Shown piece by piece: positions 49,003 through 61,000 of a stretch of 64,000 bases of DNA. A program made the translations under genes and the position numbers. Within the stretch, counting starts at the first letter, position 1; every line of letters begins with the position of its first letter. This DNA is from Dendrophyllia cribrosa. Taxonomy: Eukaryota; Cnidaria; Anthozoa; Scleractinia; Dendrophylliidae. Location of the stretch: the NCBI GenBank assembly GCA_024195265.1, contig JAJLRJ010000010.1, positions 8,976,503-9,040,502 on the forward strand. The letters run 5' to 3'. The notes under the pieces were generated by a model, which saw only the letters and a program-made list of their open reading frames with translations, was not told the origin of the DNA and searched no databases.

Positions 49003-52000
49003 TATCTACTAGTTAAAAAGACCGAAAATGGACAACTTTTGGTATAAAAAATTTAAAAATTTAGTTAAAAAACGTTTCGGTCTCTCGACCTTCATCAGTT
49101 GTACAGCCGGACAGTTACACATGAGACTTAAATACGGTTACAACAATGACTTAACATTAAACTACTGATAAATTACGTAACAAAAATAAAAGCAAAATTA
49201 CAACAGTAATACAATAATAGAAGTGATAACGAGACTAGACTAAAGGAAAACGACAAGTGCCACAAATATACTAATAAGCTACGGTAACATAACAATAGAA
49301 GGTATAATTACTAAGAAAGACAATCAAAAATAGATGTAAAAAGTTATGCAATTGCCCTAACGTAATACGTTTCCCATTCAGGGCTTTGAATAAACATACA
49401 AGCCAAGGTTGTCAGTTCTAAAACTTTTTTCAGCGCCCAAACTGGCAAAACATATAGTGTTCGACAAAGACCTTCGTGCAACTCCAATAATGTAATTTAT
49501 TTGGTTCATTGCAAGAAATGCAATCTCCAATATGTTGGATCTACCACTACTGAATTTAAAGTTAGATTTAGGAACCACAAATCTACTGTGAAAACAAACA
49601 AGAAAACCTGCGAGGTCGCCATACACTTCAACAGAACGCCACACATTCTATCAGATTTCACTTTTCAATGCATAGACCAAATTTATACAAACACAAATCA
49701 AGACACAGAAAAAATTACTTGTCACGAAAGAAGCGTACTGGAGTGCGCAGCTATTTTCCCTTTCGCCTCTTGGGCTAAATAAAAGACAGGAATTTCATTC
49801 AAAAAATCGTATTCATTACAGTTAAATTCAGGGGGTTTTATCACTAGGTTGCGATTTTCTTATAGTTGACTTTTAGCATTAATTTTTATATTTTTATCGC
49901 CTTTTGTAATTGTCTTAGCGTTCAAGGGCCTCGTTCGGGGAATGTTATTTTGTGCTGGCCTCGTCACTCAAAGGCTCTGAGTGCGGAATTTATTACTCAT
50001 TGTTTAAGGACCCTGCTCAGGGATTTTGTTGTGACCTTGGCTTGTATGTTTATTCAAAGCCCTAAATGGGAAACGTATTACGTTAGGGCAATTGCATAAC
50101 TTTTTACATCTATTTTTGATTGTCTTTCTTAGTAATTATACCTTCTATTGTTATGTTACCGTAGCTCATTAGTATATTTGTGGCACTTGTGGTTTTCCTT
50201 TAGTCTAGTCTCGTTATCACTTCTATTATTGTATTACTGTTGTAATTTTGCGTTTATTTTTGTTACGTAATTTATCAGTAGTTTAATGTTAAGTCATTGT
50301 TGTAACCGTATTTAAGTCTCATGTGTAACTGTCCGGCTGTACAACTGATGAAGGTCGAGAGACCGAAACGTTTTTGAACTAAATTTTTACATTTTTTTAT
50401 ACCAAAACTTGTCCATTTTCGGTCTTTTTAACTAGTTTTTTATTATATCCACCGAATCCGGACTGTGAATCCATTATTGTGATCCTTTTGGTATGACATC
50501 TTTCGTTGGCTTAGGCAGCACCTTCAAAACCGTCTATATTATTTATCTACTATAGGCGTTTATTGGCTGACATCATTGTTTACATTTTGTTTTTTAGATC
50601 TTTACATGTAAGGAAATATCGTCTATCAAAAGCTGCGAAACTGCGCTAATGAGCCATACGTTTTATGTTTTTAAGACAGCATTACACAAATAGCATCTAG
50701 TTTACCAGGTTCAATTTACTGTGCTATGCACTTTGAATATTCCCAGTTGATTTTTTGTAGTCCTATTAGAGAATTAAGAACGTTCGCGCGAAAATCTTCT
50801 AACATTGATTTTTTAACATTTTGCTACAGCTGGGTTATGAGTTATTCGTGTCAGAAGTTCCAAATAAATGGGGGGTCACCGACTTCGTTTCCGAGATAAG
50901 ATATCTAAAGGGGGACCCTTATTTTGAAAAATTGGTCTTCCTCACTGGAAATGACTCCAATGTCTGTTAGTCTAAAAAAACTGCAAATGAATATCTAAAA
51001 TGCAACTTTCTTGCCCTATTTTTATGCGAGTAGTCTGTTAAGCAAATTCATTCAACTGGTGACGCCCCTTAAAGGAAATCTAATCTTTAAACGACAACAT
51101 TTGCAAACTCTGACAGACGCAAGTTGGTAGAATTCGATGTCGGGCGGGTGGAAAAATGGAAAAAAAAATAGACTTCCCACATTGGTTTTTTGTTCATTTC
51201 TTCACAATCTGTAGAGAATTGGCAAAGAAAGTTATCTATTAAAAAAAAAATTGGGGGTCACGACCATCCAAGCGAGTTAAATCTAAGCAAACTTAACGCA
51301 ACAGCTACCAGCCCTTTATTTGCTTAGATTTCTTCTCTTGCGCGCCCGCTCGTGCATGACGTAGCATGGCGTTGCGACATAAATTGCGTGCGCAGTAAGG
51401 ATGCGCATAAACAATTAGCGCGAACGTCCTTAAGCGCATATGACATTGAGGCAATAATTGTAAACAAAGATTCGCCTATATAAAATGAACAATGTTTGCA
51501 AGTCTATTGTGCCATACTTACGTGGTTGTTGTTAGATTATATGGGTCAACGAAGGACAAAAGACTCGCTTTTTTCAACTCCGTACGTATCAAATATCTAA
51601 TAATGAAAGAAAATAAATGACGTTTCATAATTTTTGTTTTCTGGCAGTGAATTACTATACTATCTAATGTATTTTTCTTCGTAATTGCTACAGATACAGA
51701 TACATGTGTTTGTGAATCAATCCTGGTCGAAAATGATATTTTCAAATATGTTGGGCTACTCGCTTGGTTAAGACTATAATCAACCGATACGTAAAGAACG
51801 AAAAGTTTTCCTGTTACGGTTATTGAATGGCGCCTTGGAAAGTTGAAAACTCTATAACTTACATTAAGAGCTTTCCATCTGGAATGGTGAAAGCCTGAGG
51901 TCCAATTGTCTTGATAGGGTTATCTGAAAGCATTCTACAGCAAACACAAATGTATTTGATTGTAATATTTCAATAAACAATTAAATCTATTTTATTATAA

Positions 52001-55000
52001 AGTCACGCCTCGTGCTCGGTCAATGAATGAGTTACCGGTAATCGGATATCTGTGTTTTGCGCAAAGAATTCTGGGATCGCCAGGGGCAAACATTGCAAGT
52101 CGCAAGAAGGAAATGTAGGGTGTAAAGTTGTTTCTTCGTCATAAACGTCGATTAACGCTTTTTCGCCGTTATTTTATCAGAAATGGAGTTGAGCAAAGTT
52201 GATACGTGTAAGTTTTGTTTGAGAAATGTGATAAAATCGTTCGATAAGCTCTCTTGCTTGCGTAATAATTATAAGGTTGATGGTGAAATAAAGTGTAAAA
52301 TGGGGGTGACAGGCCTGCACGACTCTTACCTCGTGTTTTAATGCCATTTGCTGTTTCTACATGTTTTCAGTGGTATAGTGCATTTAGTGTAATGTTTGTT
52401 ATGGAGGATTTTAGTGTGATCATGAGTGGGCAAACCTTTAAAATGGACAAGAGGTCAAGTCTGTCTGTTGCATGTGCTTTCCCGTGGTGGTTTCTCTTGT
52501 AAAATTTGATCTCTTTTAGCGTCCTTTTTTGTCTGACGGTTGGTTTGTTGTTTTCGCCATTATTGGCATGTAGGTTTTTATGTAGGAAAGGTTTAAGCTT
52601 ATCTAGCTTTTCTCTCAGAAATGACAGGATCTGAAATGATTTGATGGCCGTGAATGTATTTCCTGCTATTTTGTCACGCTGGGCACAGCTATTTTAGTTT
52701 TCGTCGTTGCAGGATATTAATTTTGCATGTCCACTTAGCAAGCTTAGCAGAGAGAGTTGAAGCTTAGAAAGAAAGCTGTTGAACTTGTAGAAAGTTAAAG
52801 TTTTCGGAAGTTTGCCTCAGTCAAGGCTGTGATGTAAGTATCCATTCGCTTCGCTTTATCGGCTGCGTGAGGCTCGATGTTGTTTATAATTGAGGGCCTC
52901 CCAGGGGTTTTAGGGAACAAGGGAACATGGCCATTTATTTTTGGGGAACAAGGGATATCTTCAAATTACTTTTAGGGAACAAAGGAACATTTGAGTATTT
53001 TTCGGGAACAAGGAAACATTGATTATTTAGATTTTCAAGAAATTTTTATAATTCTTTATGGCAAAAAAGGTCAGAAGAAGGCCACTCGTTTCTCTTTTGT
53101 CTCCCGGTGCAAGAAGAAAGAGGCCTGGGCGCAAATTTGTTCTTCACAAAAGAACAGGTGACGAGCTTTTGAGCGCGCGGTAACCTGCGAAATTGTGGGG
53201 AACATTTAAGAATATTTTTGGGTAACACGGGAACATGGAACATAATTTCAGGGAACAGGGGAACTCATTAAAAATGAATTTTGGGGAACATTAGAATTTA
53301 TTTTTGGGGAACAAGGGATAAATTCCTTTTTTTTTTATAGGGAACAAGGGACCTGGGAGGCCCTCATAATTCCTCCTTGGCAATTTTGACAGTCTAGCGA
53401 CTGTTATGTTTATGCCACTATCTGATTTCATTCAGGCAAAACCATGGTATCGGTTCTCCTCTCGAACCTCATCAGTTGCCGCGTTTGTATTTGCTAATTG
53501 CTACCTTTGGAGAAACGCATATTTTTGTTGAGAACGGTTCAAAATCAACCTTACGCAAGCAAGAAAGTTTAGGGATTTTATCACATTATTCAAACAAAAA
53601 CTTACAGTTTACACGATTCAACTTTGCTCAACTCCATTTCTGATAAAATAACGGCGAAAAAATCGTCATTCTCTTCCTAAAATCGAAGGTTTTGACGAAG
53701 AAACTTTACACCGTACATTAAACAACTTTACACCGTACATTTCCTTCCAGCGACTTGCAATGTTTGCCCCCTGGCGATCCCAGAATTCTTTGCGGATGAC
53801 ACAGTATCCGATTACTGGTAACTCATTTATTATTAAACTACAGAATAATAATTATATTTTCTTGAATATAGGTTTGGACAATGTAACATTTTCACGAGAA
53901 CCTCCTGGAGGTTTCATGTACCATTCTTTTCTAAACATGCCATTATTGAGTTCAAAATATGCCATAATTCGCTAAATATGTGGGAGGTCAAACAACATTC
54001 ATTACTTTGTAAATGGTTTGAACCCAGGAGTATCAGTAGTCTGTCGTTTGTGATCGTCTGGGTGAGTGTAGTTGTGAATCTGACACAACTAACGCAAAAC
54101 CTGTCACCACAGCGACAATACCCTACATCAAGGGCACTTCTGAGACTATTGCACGGATCTTACAACCTTACAACATCCGTGTCGCTCACAAACCCGTTAC
54201 TACTTTACGACAACTTCTCACAAACGTTAAAGACAAGGACGAACCTAACGACAGACAAGGAGCAGTATACAAGATCAAATGCTGCGACTGCCAGGCCTCT
54301 TACATCGGCGAGACTGGCAGGAATCTGAACATACGACAGACTGAACACAAACGGGCGACAAAAAAATGGTGACATCAACAATCATATTGCTGAACACCAT
54401 TTACGCACGAATCACAGAATTGACTGGGACTCTGCCGAATGCGTTACCTACAGTACGGACTACTTCAAACGACTCACTCTAGAAAGTTGGTTTACTAACT
54501 TAGAACAGACACCACTGAACAGATGCCAACAGCTACCAGCGGCTTACAAACGACTTGTCAACAAAACAGACGAACAATAGACTGAACTCACTGACGAATT
54601 TGACTAACAATACGACTACAGAAATTACACTAACAATACACGGATCGAAACGCACCTATCACTGACTTGAGTCTCTACAGCCAATAACATCACGGCTAAA
54701 CTGACCAATGACAGCTATAACCAGACGTATATACCATCAACTGACCATTCACAATTCATATGACTCTGAAGATGACTTCCGCTCAGGTTGTCGAAACGTC
54801 AGTCATTGTCAACAACAACAGTTCTTTTCAGAACTACACTCACCCGGACGATCACAAACGACAGACAACATTCATTACTATTGTAAAATCGCCTCGAAGG
54901 TTCTTTGAATCAACGCGAAACAAAGAAAACAACTGTTTTAACAGGCGATAAGAGCTCCCTGTTTACGTAACACTGTGCATAACAACCACTTATTTCATTT

Positions 55001-58000
55001 CTATTGTGTTTAGATTTTAGGCCGCTGTTTCAGACATTTACATAATTTAAACCAATACCAAGTATAGGTTCTCGCATTTTTTTTTTTTGCTATTTACGTT
55101 TATTTTCTGAAGAAGGTTACAGTATTGTAACCGAAACGAACTATATTATTAAAGTTTTAGTCAGTGACAACAAAAACAACAGTTTATTTTTTTATAATCA
55201 TGCCTGGCTACAATTACGGTATTGTTAAATGCCAAAAATTTACAAACAGATCGTCACGATTTTTAGCAGTTTTCAGTTGTGCTTTATATTCCATTTATTC
55301 CCTTTTTGATGTTCATTCCTTAGTAACAATTCATTGCATTAAACTCGTTTATTACAAGCACTAATCCCATGAGCAGATCAAATAAACTTTGACAGTAAAA
55401 ATTTGCCTTCGACAAATATGTATGAATGCTCCCCTTGCATGGGTAATAAAGTTTCTGATCATAACTGTTTTGTTGTTTTGTTCTGAAACAATTGACCTGA
55501 ATCTAAACTTAAAACTAACCTTTTTATATCTACTTACAGTACGTTAAGCTTCTTTAGGTTCTTGAAAGCTTGTCCAGGGATTTCCTTAAGGCGATTCTCA
55601 TGAAGTAATCTATATATTAACCCAGTGATAAGGAGATAACTAATTTAAGTCAGTCTAAGTGGAATAAAATCATGTTTAATTTTGAAAGGTGAAATATAAA
55701 AGTATTGAGATATTTTATGAGCTTAAACATTGTAACGTGTGAGAGTACAAAGGATCATTTTATGGTTAGCTATGGTCTATCAGCCAATCAATAAATTTAG
55801 CATCTTTCTATTGATTGCGATATATTCTGACCCGATTTTAGTCCTTTTTTGTCCTTTTTTGCCATCATGAAACTCCAAGATGGCGACTGTTTGAAAGTTA
55901 TGACGTTATTATCACGTCATATACAGTTGGTCTATCTTAGTACTACATTAGACATTTTTGTTACGTACTAAATATACCCCCTCCCCACACACGTTTCATT
56001 ATCACATGTTAAATACTCTTGATGTTACTGAGGGGGTGGGGGGAGGGGCAGGGATCGCAACAATCAAGGCGGAAAAAAACTTGAAATGAGATCTCTAGCG
56101 AATGAGTTTTAGCAAAATTGGCTTCTGAGTAAAGGAGGATATTACCATCTTCCCGGCATACACTTCAAGCAAACTATATTATCAAACGGCGGCAACCCGC
56201 AAGCAGCTCATTTTACATAGACGCCGTTGAGGTTGGAAGTCAGTTGATCGAAACGGAAACCTTTCAAAAGAAATTTACTTTTCCCTATTTAGTATTCTAT
56301 TCGCTTTTGCAGGATATCTTATATTTCAGGTTATATATTCTACAGTTTCTTCTAAGGCCGCTTAGCTTCTCAGATGGGCCGAAACCCTTGCATTTTCGAT
56401 TGGCGTCGCATGGTAGACGCGTGAAATTTCTTCATATATTCGAGGAATCAATAAACCTTTTCGCTATTCGAAAACAATGCCGGCTTAAATTAGAAGAAAT
56501 ATCCGTATTTGCTTGCCTTGACCTATTGAATCTAACACATGCGAACAGAGCCTGTGAAATATTCCGCCGCTCACAAAAACATAAAACCACAGCTACTCAA
56601 TTTCAACTCAACTAGGTCTCAGCACGCGACTGTCCTGCTGTGTCTGTTTACGGCTTTGTTTATATTTTTAGTTCAGAATCAACCGTCGGCTTTCTCGCTA
56701 TTTTCTGACCTTTTTATGGTACAAGTACTAATCATTTCGCTTTACTTCATCTTATTTTTTTACTTCAACCTTAGCTGGTTGCATTTGACCTTTCATGAGT
56801 ACTTTTACACTCCGAGGAGCAGACTGTAAAATGACGCCCGTATATAAAGCACAAGTCGCGTTTCGCTTCGAAATTATGAAAATTCCAAGGGCTCAAATCC
56901 GTTGAAATAAACTTGATAAAACCAAATTCAATGATTCATAAAAACATCACTTAACACGATTTCCTTGAACAACTTACCATTTTCGACAAAGTTTCCGAGA
57001 AAAATTACTTTGAATTATGGCATATTTAGCCACTAACCCTTCCAGTTGGCGACATTTTCTTACATAAATTACCGCATTGCGTGCCGGGAAGATGGTAATA
57101 TCCTCCTTTCTTCTGAGTATAGAAAGAGCTCAAAATATTGCGTACTTACAAATATTTAAGTTCAACAAGGTTGGCAAATATTTCATTTGGCAAATAGCTT
57201 ATGTTGTTATATTGCAATAATCTGCAATGGAAAAACAAAAGGCAAATGATGTAATGTCATTTAGACGAACTCCAAAAAAAAATTGAAAAATACTACACTA
57301 AGTAATCCCCTTTAACACACTGCAATATTGTACACATGACCAAATTTATAGATTTGTATTATGTAGCAAGTAGTACAATAGGAACAGGTTAATATGGTTT
57401 TGCGGAGAAATCTCGTAAATTTACGGAGGAATCATTAACATAGATAATGTCACATATTGTTGTATCAAATTTGATAAGCAAGGCCTTCTTCATAGTATCG
57501 TAAGTTTTCAATTCACAAATATTAGAAAATGTAAACTTTACCAAAATTATTTGACATAAGATTCCCATAAGATTCCCATTCTGTATTTGGTGGCATATGT
57601 TTGCCCTGATCACGCATGATCCTCCAACAAGCGCGAAGTCCACTATTACTTGGAGTCATGAGGTAAGTTCCCTGTTTTGTGATGACCTTTTGCGTGGAAT
57701 TATGAGATATCATTCTTTGTGTCGTAAATAGCAGCGTTAAATCGTTATAATTCTAATGTCGTTATTATTATTGTTTGATTATTGACTTGACAATAATAAT
57801 TTACCTTATAAAATCATTGATAATGAATAAAGAAAATTCAAAACAAATGAAAATTCAATAAAGTATCCAGATACAGAACAGCTATACTGTATCACTGATA
57901 CAAAATACTATAATAGGAATACTATTAAGCTTTATTGCTATTTATTGTTCTTTTAGAAGTCAGATGTAAATATCCATACAGTTCTGCCACTGATATAACT

Positions 58001-61000
58001 TATTAACTTAATAACATAAATAACATCAATTACTAAAAATATATCTGTACTCACAAAAACCAAAGGTTTGTTTGATTCGAGAAAAGGCCAGGTGCAATGT
58101 CCCGGATTTTATTTGATGACAAATCGCTAGTGGATGAAATATAAATATGTCAACCAAGCGCGATTGCTGTACTTCCGAGGTCTCCACCAGGGGGGATATT
58201 CTCCCAGTACAGTCCCGAGCAAGCTTGATTAATAAGAGATTTATAACACGACTGTGTGAATGTGACAAAATCCCATGATTCCCTTTCTGGAGTTACTCGG
58301 TGTGATACTTGGAAAATATCGGAAAGAAATTGGGGATTAATATCAGAATAGAAGAAATTGCCCGAGTCGCGAAGCCACGAGAGCAATTTCTGCAGCTTCT
58401 GAAAACACAACTCACTGATATTAATTCTTAACTTTACGAGGATTCATCAGATTACTTTTTACCGCCTAGAGTTCAAAATGATTATCGGTTGGACACTCGA
58501 ACAATGCTTTGTCATTCATGGATTGTTTTGGCGATGAAATGTCATCAGCTGGTTTCCATATACTGCCAAAGTCAGCAAACCTTCAGTCATTTTTACGTTA
58601 TTAAGTGGGCCGTTGCCATATATGGCATATTTATGTCACTATAAGACAAAAAATTGCTTTAATAGAACTTTTTACAAATGACTAGTCCGACATCCACTAA
58701 GATGTATAAAAAACTGGGACCAAACGGCCCGCTTGTGAAGCCCGGCGGGAGTAACGGGCTTCTTATTTTAAATTCAAATGACAGGCATAAGTGAACCGAC
58801 ATCCTGTAGTGTTGTGTGTCATGCTTCGTGTTCCTACATTTTGAGTCAGTAGCCGAATAAGTTTTACAATAAAATGTATGCAAAGAGTATTTGAAATAAT
58901 CTACGGTATGGCATTTTGATTTGCCGCGATTGAGAGGAAGCTAAAATAAAACATAGTTAAACGCACAGGCTTAATAAGTGTGGTAGGTTCCAGAAAATCT
59001 CCTCAGGAAAGTGTTGAATCTTATTCGACTCCAATCTTCTGCAAGAAAGGAAAACAATCTTTATTTATTCCCATTCCCACAGAAAAAATATCTATAACAG
59101 AACTTTTGTTCAATAATTAATATCAATAACAATAATACCCCAGTTTACTATTAAGATAATACCAAAAAAAAAAACAATCAACGCTAGTGGTATTTATAGG
59201 ATTCTATTGTACGCACGTTTGCACGTTGGACTAGCTCCAGATCCGAAGGTCGGTTGTTCGAGGGCTGGTTTCGGCCGTCAAGTTGTTTTCTTAGACAAGA
59301 AACTTTACTCCACATTGTCTCTCTCCACCCAGGTGTATAAAAAGGTACCAGCGACAACTTGAATGCTGGGGGTAACCCTGCGATGGTCTAGCTAGGGGAG
59401 AGCAGCATTACCCACTTTTCCTTACCGTACTTACAATTATTCATTGTACTTACAGTAATAACAAATATGAAAGGTTGGAGAATACATCTTTAGGTAAGTC
59501 TTGAATTAAGTTGGACCCAAGGTGTCTGTTAGTAGAACAAGAAACATACAAACACTTTTAGTGAAGAAACGACAAAAAAAAAAAAGCAAGCGATCCCTCC
59601 CTGAAAATGTTGTGATGCATGACCAGCAGTGTTTCAACTAAGAGTTAAGAAAAATAATTTAGAACAGTTCTCATTACGTCGAACGGGAAGTCCAAATGCA
59701 GACCAAATGAAAACAGAGGGCTTCTGTGGATCTTTTAGCATCCGATTGAACGAGAATAAGAGTCGAAGTCGTTTGGGTGAGCTACAATTCACAACTTATG
59801 CAACACTCATATTCCGATTTACAGTCCAACTACGAATGTTGCATTTCGTGATTCTGTGATTCAATCTTGAAAACCAACATTGAGAGAAGAGAGAAAATCA
59901 GATCAGCTGTCACAACAAATGTGTCTAGAATTGTAGTTATCGTGTTAGGCCCCGACCACACTAATGCGTTTTCGTTTGAAAACGCATATATTTTGATGCG
60001 TTTTCGCCTATCGACCACACTAAAACGCCCGAAAACGCTGATGAAAACGGAGACTTTCGAAAACGGTTTCAAAAGTGGAGACTTTTGAAAACGCTTCGTT
60101 TCTTGTGTGGACAGGTGAAAACGGAGACTTTTGAAAACGGTGACGTAAAATCTCTAGTGTGGACAGATGAAAACAGAGACTTTTGAAAATGATGACGTCG
60201 CATGCCATCGGTTCCAGTCCAAATCGGAGCATTTATTACCTTTAACACATGCGCAATCTCCAGTCCCAGTCGTTTTCATCGTTTTCGACCGTTTTAGTGT
60301 GGACAGGTGAAAACGATGCGAAAACGCTAGTGTGGGTGAAAATATTTTGCTTCGTTTTCTTCGAGATGAAAACGGAGACTTTTGAAAACGCATTAGTGTG
60401 GTCGGGGCCTTAGTTACCGCATGCTAGAGAAACATAATGCATAATGCATGCATGCAAACGTACAAATTCCATAAAAGTGGTAATTTCGAGAATATCCCCG
60501 GAGGCAGGCGTCGAATTTCATTAACCTCGAGGTACCTGTAAGAAAAGGAAGGAATGCGTTTAGGATAAAAACATTAAAGCACCACATTATATTAATTCTG
60601 GTAAAGGCAAAGTCTAAAGTTAACTAATATAAAAGTTTCGTAGATGTGACAGATTGGAGAAAATCCCTCTTTCTAGGTCCTGGATTCTATTGTATTTAAG
60701 GTACCTGCAAGAAAGAAGGTATTTTTTAATCGTTTTGTGTACTCAATAGTTTAAGGTCTAGGTCAAGGGCTTTAATTCTCGCGCTTATAGGGGAGAGGAA
60801 AGAGGAGGGGTTTGGGATCCCTTCCCCCTCAGCTTGTGTTTTAGACGTTTCTACAGGGGATTTAACATTTGGGAGGATAACGCATCCAGTAGCTGTTCCT
60901 TCTTTTTGGGGGGTTGGTTGACATTGCAATCCCTTGTGTTTTTGCGGTGCGAAGATATAGTGTATATGGATTACATGCAGTAAAGAATCGCACCGTCAGA

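Larger units (their letters stand above)
49013..50535 (+). mobile_element. Penelope-like element remnant with long inverted arms
   Basis: Arms 49013-49404 and 50040-50435 are inverted copies of about 395 bp around a GIY-YIG fragment. An 18-bp direct repeat TATATTATTTATCTACTA occurs on both sides (about 48995-49012 and 50536-50552), fitting a target-site duplication. A hammerhead-like motif is present in each arm. Confidence 0.75.

Noticed and set aside
56244..56829. Two overlapping frames of 123 and 96 codons
   Set aside because: Inside the 979-bp inverted-repeat element; hydrophobic, no motif, no splice context. Not called as a gene.
57557..57676. Possible - strand exon (YLMTPSNSGLRACWRIMRDQ region)
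   Set aside because: Has acceptor- and donor-like edges but no known domain, and its phase would not fit between the LRR exons. A duplicated ATCTTATGGGA suggests chance or a repeat.
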